NCBI GenBank assembly: GCA_027318915.1
Contig: DAHVOH010000107.1
Location: forward strand, 1 to 8,571
Direction: 5' to 3'
Source of the DNA: Clostridiales bacterium
GTDB lineage: Bacteria > Bacillota_E > Sulfobacillia > Sulfobacillales > JAIMBI01
DNA: 8,571 nt
Shown: one piece after another, positions 1 to 6,325 of the stretch
Layout of the letters: each line of letters opens with the position of its first letter
Numbering within the stretch: the stretch's first letter is position 1
Program-made: the position numbers and the translations under genes
The notes under the pieces: model-generated
The model's database searches: none
Seen by the model: only the letters and a program-made list of their open reading frames with translations
Told to the model about the DNA's origin: nothing

Positions 1-465
1 CTGCCCAAAGCCTGCATGCATTGCTACGATGCGCCCTGCGTCCCCGTTTGTCCCACCGGTGCCTCGTTCAAACGGGCGGACAACGGGGTCGTGCTGGTGG
101 ACTACGACAGCTGTATCGGCTGCCAGCTGTGCCTGTGGGCGTGTCCGTACGGCGTGCGGGAGTTTGACGAGCATGAGGGCGTGGTCAAGAAGTGCACGCT
201 CTGCATCGATCGCATCGAAGATGAGACGCTCGCACCGGAAGATCGACAGCCGGCCTGCGTGCAGAGCTGTCCGACGCATGCCCGCACCTTCGGGGACTTG
301 GACGACCCGAATTCGGAGGTGGCGCGCTTGGTGGCCGAGCGGCAGGGATTTGGGCTGCTGCCCGAGTTGGGCGCCAAACCATCGGTCCATTACCTGCCGC
401 GGCGCCCGATCCCCGGACCAGTCGCCCCCGAGGACGTGACCCGGGTGTTGGAGGAGCGGTACTGA
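1..465 (+). CDS. DmsB-like 4Fe-4S ferredoxin subunit of a DMSO-reductase-family molybdoenzyme (5' end outside window)
   Basis: Electron-transfer subunit expected to pass electrons between a membrane anchor and a molybdopterin catalytic subunit through four [4Fe-4S] clusters. The reading frame is open from base 1, and 154 residues are visible. Counting from the first codon, the cysteine sets are C5-C8-C13-C17 (CMHCYDAPCVPVCP), C38-C41-C44-C48 (CIGCQLCLWACP) and C65-C68 with C86-C90 (KCTLC...ACVQSCP). These match the second, third and fourth cluster motifs of DmsB. The first motif and roughly 50-60 N-terminal residues lie upstream of the window, since the family is about 200 residues long. The tail PTHARTFGDLDDP is also typical of DmsB/PsrB/NrfC-type proteins. 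The stop codon overlaps the start of the next gene by one base (TGATG), indicating translational coupling. The enzyme's substrate (DMSO, sulfite, polysulfide, tetrathionate) cannot be read from this subunit. Confidence 0.93.
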   Translation: MPKACMHCYDAPCVPVCPTGASFKRADNGVVLVDYDSCIGCQLCLWACPYGVREFDEHEGVVKKCTLCIDRIEDETLAPEDRQPACVQSCPTHARTFGDLDDPNSEVARLVAERQGFGLLPELGAKPSVHYLPRRPIPGPVAPEDVTRVLEERY

Positions 466-1442
466 TGCGGCCCACATGGCCCCTGCTGCTGATGACGGGC
501 CTACAGGGCCTGGCCGGAGGGCTGTTTGCCACGTTGGCGTGGATGGGTTTGGCCTGGGGTGGTCGGGCCGTGCCGCTGGCGGTTTGGGCGGATCTGAGTC
601 GCGTCGGACTGGTGCTGGTGGCGGCAGGTGGGGTGGCGTCGATCTTCCACATGCATCGACTCGCGGGTGCCCGCTTTGTGCTGCGGCGCCTGGCCACGTC
701 CTGGCTGTCACGGGAAGTGGTGACCACGGCCGCCTTTGGTCTCGGAGCGGCCGTCGTGGTGGGCCTGCCGTTGGTGCATGCCGTGGGTTCCGGCTGGTAC
801 GTCGGCGGAGACGTCGTGGTGGGGGTGCTGGGGTTGACGGCCATGTACACGACCGCCATGATCTACGCCAGTATTCCGGCCATGTTGAGTTGGCACAGCC
901 CGCTCACGGTATTGGCGATGATGGGCACGGGGCTGCTCAGCGGTTCGCTGTGGGTCAAGATGGGATGGGATTTGGCCTCCGCGGGTGCGTCGTCCGCTCG
1001 TGGATTGGACGACGCCATTTGGCTCGGCATGGCTATGTGGACGCTGGTCAAGGTCCTGCAATTCCGCCTGTTTCATGAGGCCCGCGCCAGAATTCGGGCT
1101 GAAACCGGCCTGGGGCTGGCGCTGCAACCCCATCGTCTCCTGGACACGGGCACCACCCGCCCGCCCTATCGCACTCAGCCCCAGGTGTGGATCGGCGCCG
1201 GATATCGGCTCCGGGCGGCCATGCTGGCGTCGCTGGCCTTGGCCGTGGCGTGCATCGTCCCGCTGACGGCGATCGAAGCCGGGTGGGCTGGCCTGGCCGG
1301 AGCCGTCGCGGCGGCGTGGAGCGTCTATGCCGACCGCTGGCTGTTTTTTGCGGACGCCACGCACAGCTCGCGGGTCTTTTTCCCCAACGCCGGCCCGCTT
1401 GATGCCCGCATGCGGTCGTCGCGGACCGGTCTCGAGTCATGA
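465..1442 (+). CDS. DmsC-like membrane anchor subunit
   Basis: Integral membrane protein of 325 residues that would anchor the iron-sulfur/molybdoenzyme subunits and exchange electrons with the quinone pool. Hydrophobic segments cover most of the chain, beginning with residues 7-31 and 47-60. The last strong segments lie in the C-terminal 80 residues. The DmsC family signature is visible: a His-containing motif near residues 59-68 (SIFHMHRLAG, compare S-x-x-H-L-G-R-P) and SWLSREV at residues 79-85. At 325 residues it is somewhat longer than E. coli DmsC (about 287). It starts at ATG 465, overlapping the ferredoxin stop codon, and its stop overlaps the next start in an ATGA. The three genes therefore form a coupled transcription and translation unit. 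Quinone specificity is not inferable from sequence alone. Confidence 0.88.
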   Translation: MRPTWPLLLMTGLQGLAGGLFATLAWMGLAWGGRAVPLAVWADLSRVGLVLVAAGGVASIFHMHRLAGARFVLRRLATSWLSREVVTTAAFGLGAAVVVGLPLVHAVGSGWYVGGDVVVGVLGLTAMYTTAMIYASIPAMLSWHSPLTVLAMMGTGLLSGSLWVKMGWDLASAGASSARGLDDAIWLGMAMWTLVKVLQFRLFHEARARIRAETGLGLALQPHRLLDTGTTRPPYRTQPQVWIGAGYRLRAAMLASLALAVACIVPLTAIEAGWAGLAGAVAAAWSVYADRWLFFADATHSSRVFFPNAGPLDARMRSSRTGLES

Positions 1443-2362
1443 CGCCGATTCATTGGCAGACAGCGCGCGGTGCTTCGGCGGCGGACGTTTGCCAGGCGCG
1501 GATGCTGGGAGATTGGCTGCGCCGCCAGGGATGGACCCTGCACGAGGCGGGGCGATGGGCAGACGGGTGGGCGTCGCCCCGTCGAGTTCGTTTCGGGTGG
1601 GACGGCGCTAAGGTCGACGTGTGTGCGCTGACGTGTAGGCCGCCGCGGTGGAGGCCGTCGGCGCGCGGTCCGGCCTGGTGTGCCGTGCCCGATGACGAGG
1701 TGGCAGTCGAGATGCAGGCCATGGGCCTGGCGCGCGAGCAGCTCCGGATTCTGCCATACCCCGTCCCCGACCTTTTGGGCGATTGGACCGACGCCGCGCC
1801 GGTGTTTTCCGTGACGCGCCGGTATCACCTGCAGGCGCGGCCGCGGCTCGTGGCGGCGGGCGATTGGAGTCGTGGTCAGGCGCTGACCCGCCTGTTCCCG
1901 GCCGTTCGGTCCGCTCTGCCCCAAGGCGGGGAGGTGGTGCTGCTGGAAGCGGCCGACCGCCGATCGCAGATGGCTCCGCTGGCTGTTCGGTGGGGAATCC
2001 AGGAATCGGTGGTGATGCTGCCGCGGCTCTCACTGGAGGAGACGGCCGGCCTGTTTCACAGCGCGGATATTTTCTGCCAGATGGATGGCGGCGACACCTA
2101 TCCGCATTGGCTTCGGTGGGCCGTGGCCGCGGGGTTGCCGGCTGTGGCGGCAGACGAAGGCATGAACCGTCGAGCCGTCGGCTCCGTGTTTTTGGCGGTG
2201 GCTCCGGGACGGGACGACGCGTGGCCGGCCGCGGTCACCCATCTGCTTGGGCATGTGGGCACGCGCGAGACGCTCATCGCGCGCGGGCGCTCTCTTTGGC
2301 GCGAGGCCCGCCTCTCGGCCGTCGGCCAGCGCTGGGAGCAGTTGTTGGCGGACGGCGGATGA
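1439..2362 (+). CDS. GT-B fold glycosyltransferase (GT4-like), coupled to dmsC
   Basis: Predicted glycosyltransferase of 307 residues, shorter than the usual 350-400 of the GT4 family, with a reduced N-terminal acceptor domain. Near residue 80 a segment of the form VPDDEVAVEMQAMGL then LRILPYPVP resembles the inter-domain 'ki.vip.gvd' motif of group 1 glycosyltransferases. The C-terminal Rossmann half follows: the strand GGEVVLLEA, then VVMLPRLSLEETAGLFHSAD, the typical 'v.f.G.v..eel..ly..ad' element. Then comes DTYPHWLRWAVAAGLPAVA, which takes the place of the canonical E-x7-E nucleotide-sugar site 'E.fg...lEAmA.G.PvV'. The second acidic residue appears to be missing, so activity or donor specificity may be altered. 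No membrane segment or signal peptide is evident. It begins at ATG 1439, sharing ATGA with the stop of the DmsC-like gene. Its acceptor is unknown, and a link to the respiratory enzyme is inferred only from coupling. Confidence 0.72.
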   Translation: MTPIHWQTARGASAADVCQARMLGDWLRRQGWTLHEAGRWADGWASPRRVRFGWDGAKVDVCALTCRPPRWRPSARGPAWCAVPDDEVAVEMQAMGLAREQLRILPYPVPDLLGDWTDAAPVFSVTRRYHLQARPRLVAAGDWSRGQALTRLFPAVRSALPQGGEVVLLEAADRRSQMAPLAVRWGIQESVVMLPRLSLEETAGLFHSADIFCQMDGGDTYPHWLRWAVAAGLPAVAADEGMNRRAVGSVFLAVAPGRDDAWPAAVTHLLGHVGTRETLIARGRSLWREARLSAVGQRWEQLLADGG

Positions 2363-2528
2363 CGGGAATCGGCGACAGACGGGCAACCCGCCGGCGACGG
2401 TGGGGCGCTCTGCGGGGCGGATGGCGGTTGCCCGGGAACGTTGTGCCGGTGCACGATCCCTTCGCGGGCTCAAAGTGCCCCTTTCCGCCGCTTACCGATG
2501 GATGCTCGGCCGCGTTGCGGGGTGGAGC
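2363..2528 (+). other. Intergenic stretch after the glycosyltransferase gene, no gene recognised
   Basis: Open frames run through this stretch, one of them sharing an ATGA (2359) with the glycosyltransferase stop. Their translations are Arg/Gly/Pro-rich low-complexity products of GC-rich DNA with no recognisable domain, and I do not accept any of them as a gene. I see no Rho-independent terminator with a T-run, so transcription from the dms-like operon might read into the coaA leader. Confidence 0.4.
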
Positions 2529-2556
2529 TGGACCATCTGTTGAGCCCTGCTATACT
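2529..2556 (+). promoter_or_regulatory. Putative sigma70-type promoter for coaA
   Basis: The -10 hexamer TATACT (2551-2556, five of six matches to TATAAT) is preceded after 16 bases by TGGACC (2529-2534, four of six matches to TTGACA). This is the only AT-containing promoter-like site in a very GC-rich intergenic region, and it points towards coaA. Transcription would start near 2563, giving a leader of about 290 bases. This is a pattern match only. A second possible -10 (TATGCT, 2670-2675) lacks a well-spaced -35. Confidence 0.5.
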
Positions 2557-2562
2557 GGGCGG

Positions 2563-2854
2563 GTGCGGGGGCCGAAGAGTTGTCGGCGTGGGCCGCGGAT
2601 TTTGGCGGTAGGCTTACGCGGTGCGCGGTCCGGTGGGGATCGGGTTGGTGTTGTCGTAACCAGAAACGGTATGCTGATGGGGCGGTGGGGACGGGACACC
2701 CTGGACCGCGTGGCGCGCCGCCAGGGGCCGTGTGCGGACAGTGGACCGCGGATGGCCGCGAGACGCCGCACGCGGCCGCCGGGCGTTGGCCGGGGCGGAA
2801 ATTTGACGGAGGTTTCGGCGCTGGGGCCCTGACCTCGGAGGAGTGGTGCTGAGC
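2563..2854 (+). other. Long GC-rich structured leader upstream of coaA
   Basis: This is the stretch between the predicted promoter and coaA. It has no convincing coding sequence but holds several perfect short hairpins. GCCGA/TCGGC (2571-2587) has a 7-base loop. CCCTGG/CCAGGG (2699-2726) has CGCG/CGCG nested inside its loop. GAGGT/ACCTC (2809-2836) abuts the ribosome binding site. I compared it by eye with the conserved cores of RNase P RNA, SRP RNA, tmRNA and the TPP, cobalamin, SAM and glycine riboswitches and saw no match. It may be an uncharacterised 5' UTR element or simply GC-rich spacer. Confidence 0.35.
2837..2843 (+). promoter_or_regulatory. Shine-Dalgarno sequence of coaA
   Basis: GGAGGAG is the only strong ribosome binding sequence ahead of coaA. 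In-frame candidate starts are GTG 2843 (overlaps it), GTG 2846 (2 bases away), GTG 2855 (11 bases away) and ATG 2870 (26 bases away). GTG 2855 has the most workable spacing, though slightly long. Its GGAGG core (2837-2841) is complementary to CCTCC at 2861-2865 just inside the gene. Confidence 0.6.
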
Positions 2855-3808
2855 GTGACGCCTCCCTCGATGCGCGACACGGCGATGTCTCCCTATTTGT
2901 CCTTTACGCGTGAGGAGTGGAGCCGTCTGCGTGACAACACCCCCCTCACTCTGTCCGAGGGCGATCTGGCCCCGCTGCGCGGACTCAATGAGCAGCTCGA
3001 CCTTCAAGAAGTCGTCGACATTTATCTTCCGCTGTCCCGCCTGTTGAATCTTTATGTGGCCGCCACTCAGGGCCTGTATCGGGCCACCAACACGTTTTTG
3101 GGCTATCAGACCACACGGGTGCCCTTCATCATCGGGATCGCGGGCAGCGTGGCCGTTGGCAAGAGCACCACCGCCCGCATTTTGCGCGAGCTGTTGTCGC
3201 ATTGGGCCAACCATCCCGATGTGGACCTGATTACCACCGACGGCTTCCTGTACCCCAATCGGGTGCTGGAGGAGCGGGGCCTGATGAATCGCAAGGGCTT
3301 TCCGGAAAGTTATGACGTCCGTCGGCTCATCCGCTTCCTGGCTGCCGTCAAGTCCGGGCAGCCCGAAGTCGTTGCGCCGGTTTATTCGCATCTCCGTTAC
3401 GACATCATGCCGGGCGAGGGGCAGGTTGTTCGCTCACCCAACATTCTCATCATTGAAGGGCTCAACATCTTGCAGACCAATCACGGCCGCGCCGGCGATC
3501 AAGCCTTCGTCTCCGACTTCCTGGACTTCTCGCTCTATGTGGACGCGGACGAAGCGCTCATCGTGAGGTGGTATGTCGAGCGGTTCCTTCGTCTGCGCGA
3601 TGGGGCCTTCCAGCAGGCCGACTCCTACTTTCATCGCTATGCGGGTTTGTCGGACGATGAGGCCCGGCAAGTGGCCATCGGCATTTGGAATGACATTAAC
3701 GGGCCCAACTTGCGCCAGAATATCGCGCCCACACGTGCCCGCGCGCTACTGATCTTGGAAAAGGGGCAACATCATGCGGTCCAGCGCATTCGCCTCCGCA
3801 AGCGCTGA
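2855..3808 (+). CDS. coaA: Type I pantothenate kinase
   Basis: Cytosolic kinase that phosphorylates pantothenate with ATP to 4'-phosphopantothenate, the first committed step of coenzyme A synthesis. The protein aligns along its whole length with E. coli CoaA (316 residues; 317 here from GTG 2855). Matching blocks are MSPYLSF near residue 11 (E. coli MTPYLQF), [15 protein letters not shown] [13 protein letters not shown], and the P-loop GSVAVGKST at about 97-105. Further blocks are [40 protein letters not shown], the Walker-B-like [30 protein letters not shown] and a C-terminal [20 protein letters not shown] then RIRLRKR. No key residue looks lost. GTG 2855 was chosen for its spacing from GGAGGAG and its family-like length; ATG 2870 is possible. 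The gene has its own promoter-like site upstream and a terminator downstream, so it is probably monocistronic. E. coli-type CoaA is feedback-inhibited by CoA; the same is likely here. Confidence 0.97.
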   Translation: MTPPSMRDTAMSPYLSFTREEWSRLRDNTPLTLSEGDLAPLRGLNEQLDLQEVVDIYLPLSRLLNLYVAATQGLYRATNTFLGYQTTRVPFIIGIAGSVAVGKSTTARILRELLSHWANHPDVDLITTDGFLYPNRVLEERGLMNRKGFPESYDVRRLIRFLAAVKSGQPEVVAPVYSHLRYDIMPGEGQVVRSPNILIIEGLNILQTNHGRAGDQAFVSDFLDFSLYVDADEALIVRWYVERFLRLRDGAFQQADSYFHRYAGLSDDEARQVAIGIWNDINGPNLRQNIAPTRARALLILEKGQHHAVQRIRLRKR

Positions 3809-3881
3809 TCCGTTAACCCAGGACTTTCAGTAAGAAGCACCCGAAGTCAATCCCCCAGGCGTGCGGCGGTCCGTCGGATGC

Positions 3882-3935
3882 GGGCCAATGGCGGGGTCAA
3901 CCGGGTCGATTCCGCCCTGCGGCCCCATCTTTTTT
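3882..3935 (+). terminator. Rho-independent terminator of coaA
   Basis: A two-part stem forms from GGGCC (3882-3886) with GGCCC (3921-3925) and GGCGG (3890-3894) with CCGCC (3912-3916), separated by a small internal loop (AAT/CTGC). The apical loop is 17 bases. After CATC comes a run of six T (3930-3935). It sits 74 bases after the coaA stop, in the right orientation. Confidence 0.75.
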
Positions 3936-4168
3936 CAAGCCCTGCCTGGGTTGCAAGGTGTTTGTATGCGTTGGGGGTAACAGACTCGTAGGGTCGGCGT
4001 TACCACGAGCCGGGAGCCGGATTCGGCCCTTGGCCGGTCGAAGCCCCGAAACCCTTTCTCTGACTCACTCGCAGTGCCCTCAGGAGACCACGTCGGCGTC
4101 ACCAGGAGGAAGAGCCTGTGGACGGACAGGGAACCCCATAAGGATTCGACCATGCAAGGCTCTCGCCA
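3936..4168. other. Non-coding spacer between coaA terminator and PIN remnant
   Basis: I see no gene here. A minus-strand frame of 72 codons crosses it but shows no domain. Small dyads are present: GGTAAC/GTTACC (3976-3981 and 3999-4004) and CCTGT-6 bases-ACAGG (4115-4130). No tRNA-like cloverleaf could be built. This spacer marks the change from intact genes to a region of decayed mobile elements. Confidence 0.4.
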
Positions 4169-4608
4169 TCAGTCCCGGTACCGGATGAAGTCCGTAAAAA
4201 GGTCCCTCGCTTGCGACATAAAAGGGGTATCAGGGTGCTGAATGGCGACGCTGAAGGATCTCGGAGCAACCTGGAAGGCCTTGATCTTAGCCGTCACCAA
4301 CACGCCGGCACGATTGGCAACCGTGGCAGCCAACAGGGGACGCTCTTTTTCGTCGTGTGGCATGGCAGGTATCACGTGTTCATAAAGTGAGCGGTCCACT
4401 AGGGCACCAGGGAAAGCGCCCTCCATCTCACCTCGCAGGTACTGCGCGCCGGTTCTAACTCGACAGGGCTCTGTTTCACGATGTTCCGGTGCATCTCATC
4501 CAGCCCGGCGGGACTCCGCCGGATTTGGCAGATCCCTGTTTCCGCGAGGCCGTGAACGACATCTCGGAGGCTAGGCGGGAACAGCACGCAGGCATCCAAG
4601 AACACCAC
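4169..4608 (-). pseudogene. PIN-domain toxin-like gene, frameshifted
   Basis: The two halves of a PIN-domain ribonuclease (VapC-like, PIN_3-type) lie in different minus-strand frames. The N-terminal half starts at GTG 4608 or 4605 and reads VVFLDACVLFPPSLRDVVHG, then SPAGLDEMHRNIV, matching the family pattern 'vfLDanVLyPa.LRD' and 'iLdEmrRnLv'. The C-terminal half reads QYLRGEMEGAFPGALVD, then MPHDEKERPLLAATVA, VLVTAKIKAF and IQHPDTPF, matching '.tDp.DrhVLAaAv', 'ivT.NlkdFP' and 'i..~hPd.Fl'. The frame change falls at the GCGCGC run 4444-4449; one added base would restore PAR-AQYLRGEM. Key positions have also drifted (DRH to ERP, NLKDF to KIKAF), so loss of function is likely even apart from the frameshift. 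Such toxins normally follow a small DNA-binding antitoxin gene. None is recognisable upstream, where the IS21 remnant lies. Confidence 0.72.
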
Positions 4609-4630
4609 GACAGCCCCTAGCGTTTTGGCT

Positions 4631-4643
4631 CCTGCGTATTCCA
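4631..4643. repeat. Left arm of 13-bp inverted repeat flanking the IS21 remnant
   Basis: CCTGCGTATTCCA is the exact reverse complement of TGGAATACGCAGG at 5509-5521. The arms lie 112 bases before the IstA start and 24 bases after the truncated IstA end, just inside the neighbouring PIN and ArsR loci. Similarity stops abruptly on both sides. Confidence 0.7.
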
Positions 4644-4755
4644 AGGCAAGCCGAACACGGATTCCAGCGCACGGCGAACAGGATCGGCGCCGGATAACAG
4701 AAGACCCCGGACGCCCGGGCTCGGACCTCGAGGGTGAACAGACCACGAGGAGGAG

Positions 4756-5485
4756 ATGGCGGCCTCGGCCTCCAGGAGGTTATCTAGGCGTCGAACGCGG
4801 GAAATCCAGCGTCTACGGTGGGATCTGGGGCGACCGGTTCGTGCCGTGGCAGAGAGCGTCGGGGTGGCGCCGCGCACGGTGAGCGACCTCGTGTACCGTG
4901 CGAAAGCGGCCGGGCTCAGGTGGCCGCTAAGCGAAGACCTGTCGGACGAGACGAAGCGGGAGGCGCTGTGGTATCCCCCGGCGCCGGTGAAGACGGGGTC
5001 CCGGCCGGCGCCGGACTTTGGCCACATCCCGAGCGGGCTGAAGAAAAAGGGCGTCACGCGGCAGATCCCGGGGAGGCGTCCGTGAAGCAGTCCCCGGCCG
5101 GCTACCGGTATGCGCGCTGCGGCGACCGCTGCCGTGCGGGGGAGAAGATCCAGGATGTCGTGCGGGGCCAGCACCCCAGGCCGGGGAGACGCTGTTCATC
5201 GACGAGACCGGCGTGACGGTGCCGATCGTCGACCCCGAGACCGGGGAGATCTTCGACGCACAGATCTTCGTCGCCCCCCTTGGGGCGAGCTCGGACACAT
5301 ACGTCGAGGCGCTCCGCAGCCAGGACCTGGCATCGTGGAGCGCCGCGCACGGCCACGCCTTCGCGTTCTTGGGCGGGGTAACCCAGGCGCTGGTCCCCGA
5401 CCATCTGAAGCGTGGCGGGATCGCCGCCTCGCTCTACGAGCCCGTGCCGAACCGCCCGCACGCAGAGATGGCACGGCATTACTAA
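4756..5485 (+). pseudogene. IS21-family transposase IstA remnant (two frameshifts, 3' truncated)
   Basis: Remnant of the DDE transposase of an IS21-type element, read in three successive plus-strand frames. Segment 1 (from ATG 4756) has the N-terminal helix-turn-helix: SRRRTREIQRLRWDLGRPV, VAPRTVSDLVYRA, then GLRWPL and a KKKGVTRQ motif. It shifts at about 5065-5080 to SVKQSPAGYRYARCGDRCR and DVVRGQH. It shifts again at the CCCC run 5174-5177 to QAGETLFIDETGVTVPIVD, DPETGEIFDAQIFVA, LGASSDTYVEALRSQDL and FLGGVTQALVPDHLKRGG, the start of the DDE core. The frame ends at TAA 5483-5485 right after AEMARHY, where intact IstA continues with about 200 more residues. The IstB ATPase gene is absent. 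The GAGGAGGAG just before ATG 4756 is too close to serve it, so the original start may be elsewhere. The element is presumably dead. Confidence 0.85.
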
Positions 5486-5508
5486 TCGGAATACCTGGCT
5501 AAACCCGC

Positions 5509-5521
5509 TGGAATACGCAGG
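5509..5521. repeat. Right arm of 13-bp inverted repeat flanking the IS21 remnant
   Basis: TGGAATACGCAGG, the exact reverse complement of 4631-4643, lies between the truncated IstA (ends 5485) and the ArsR gene stop (5526). The TG dinucleotides of the two arms face inwards, opposite to what terminal repeats of the enclosed IS21 element (TG...CA) would show. Confidence 0.7.
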
Positions 5522-5525
5522 CCGC

Positions 5526-5867
5526 TCACGGAGGCGGCAATTCGTGTTCGGCCAGATCGCGGAGGCGTTGCAGCGCCCCCGCCCAATACGGTTCATACTT
5601 GGCGAGCCACACCGCCATCACGTCGCCCAGGGTTCCTGCGTTGATATGGTACACCTGATGACGGCCGCGCCGGGTGGCGCTCACCAGGCCGGCCGCCCTG
5701 AGCGCCATCAAGTGCTTCGAAATACCCGAGGTCACCAAGGCCGGGAACTCCGCGGCCACCTCGCCCACCGTCAACGGCCCCCGCTCCGCCAACAGATCAA
5801 GGATGCGGCGTCGGGTGGGGTCGGCCAGAATGCGAAACAGCACGTTCTGCGCATTATCCAGCGACAT
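5526..5867 (-). CDS. ArsR-family winged-helix transcriptional repressor
   Basis: Small dimeric DNA-binding regulator of 113 residues, a normal ArsR length. The winged helix is clear: LFRILADPTRRRILDLLAE (helix 1-2), LTVGEVAAEF, the recognition helix VTSGISKHLMALRAAGLV, and the wing ATRRGRHQVYHIN. It lacks the ELCVCDL-type cysteine pair of metal-sensing ArsR/SmtB proteins, so it probably does not sense metals. The C-terminal WLAKYEPYWAGALQRL resembles the tail of ArsR proteins paired with AHSA1/SRPBCC partners. The ATG at 5867 overlaps the 3' end of the AHSA1 gene by 14 bases. No good Shine-Dalgarno sequence precedes it, which points to translational coupling. It probably represses its own operon through the palindrome in the promoter at 6302-6325. 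The gene looks intact despite broken neighbours. Confidence 0.92.
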   Translation of the reverse strand: MSLDNAQNVLFRILADPTRRRILDLLAERGPLTVGEVAAEFPALVTSGISKHLMALRAAGLVSATRRGRHQVYHINAGTLGDVMAVWLAKYEPYWAGALQRLRDLAEHELPPP

Positions 5868-6288
5868 CAGTCACGAGGCTCGCCAACCGTTCCAGGACGC
5901 GGTGCCGGTCGGCTCCGCGCTCATAGGCCCGCACAGTGGCCGCCCAGCCGGGCTTTCCGATCCCCGCGAACCCGTCATGCGTCAGGCTCACACGCGTGCC
6001 CTGGACGGTGGGCGTCAGGCCGATGAGGAGCCGACCGGGAAACTGCCAGTCACTTCCCTCTTCGAACCACGAGAGGGTGAGGCCGCCCTCCGGAATCAGG
6101 TCTAACACGATGCCGCTGATGGTGACACTCCCCTCGTCCTCGGAGACGAACCGATAGGCACCGCCCACCCGGAGGTCTATCTCCAAGGTGGGGCTCAGCC
6201 ACCGACGCAGAGCGTCCGGACTCGCCATCCAGCGCCACACCACACTCGGCGGGGCATGGATCTCAATCGCGCGCACAACCTCTGGCAC
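5854..6288 (-). CDS. AHSA1/SRPBCC-domain protein
   Basis: Cytosolic 144-residue protein of the START/SRPBCC fold, AHSA1-like branch (activator of Hsp90 ATPase homologue). These single-domain bacterial proteins form a hydrophobic pocket, and their ligands are mostly unknown. Motifs seen in order are EIHAPPSVVWRWMASPDALRR, then WLSPTLEIDLRVGGAYRF, a DEGSVTISGIVLDLIP strand, LTLSWFEEGSDWQFPG, VSLTHDGFAGIG and a C-terminal helix ending LASLVTDVAG. The start is GTG 6286-6288, fixed by AGGAGGG (complement of 6295-6301) six bases upstream. It is the first gene of a two-gene operon with the ArsR regulator. The order AHSA1 then ArsR is the less familiar arrangement. The usual reading of such pairs is that the SRPBCC protein acts on, or buffers, a small hydrophobic ligand linked to the regulator; here that is inference. 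Confidence 0.9.
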   Translation of the reverse strand: MPEVVRAIEIHAPPSVVWRWMASPDALRRWLSPTLEIDLRVGGAYRFVSEDEGSVTISGIVLDLIPEGGLTLSWFEEGSDWQFPGRLLIGLTPTVQGTRVSLTHDGFAGIGKPGWAATVRAYERGADRHRVLERLASLVTDVAG

Positions 6289-6301
6289 CGTCTTCCCTCC
6301 T

Positions 6302-6325
6302 ATATATTACTGTATGGTAACGTAT
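6302..6325. promoter_or_regulatory. Putative ArsR operator palindrome
   Basis: The plus strand reads ATA-ta-TTAC-TGTATG-GTAA-cg-TAT, an imperfect palindrome with seven matched base pairs per arm. It is AT-rich in a GC-rich setting, overlaps the -10 hexamer and spacer of the AHSA1-ArsR promoter, and has a size suited to a dimeric winged-helix repressor. Autoregulation by the operon's own ArsR protein is the natural inference. Confidence 0.55.

Noticed and set aside
2359..2832. Plus-strand open frame of about 157 codons sharing ATGA with the glycosyltransferase stop
   Set aside because: The product is Arg/Gly/Pro-rich with no domain, it crosses the predicted coaA promoter and leader, and such open frames are common by chance in GC-rich DNA.
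2671..2832. Possible leader peptide starting at ATG 2671 before coaA
   Set aside because: There is no Shine-Dalgarno sequence, the composition is low complexity, and there is no run of a regulatory amino acid.
2492..3391. Long minus-strand open frame opposite coaA
   Set aside because: It is the antisense shadow of coaA, which is recognised beyond doubt on the plus strand.
3950..4060. Possible tRNA near GGTCGAAGCCCC (T-loop-like)
   Set aside because: No acceptor stem, anticodon stem or consistent spacing could be built around it.
3935..4153. Minus-strand open frame of 72 codons downstream of coaA
   Set aside because: It has no recognisable domain and no ribosome binding site, and its end overlaps the T-run of the coaA terminator.
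5515..5540. Possible terminator of the ArsR gene (GCCGC...GCGGC, minus strand)
   Set aside because: The stem is only 5 bp, includes the stop codon, and has no T-run after it.
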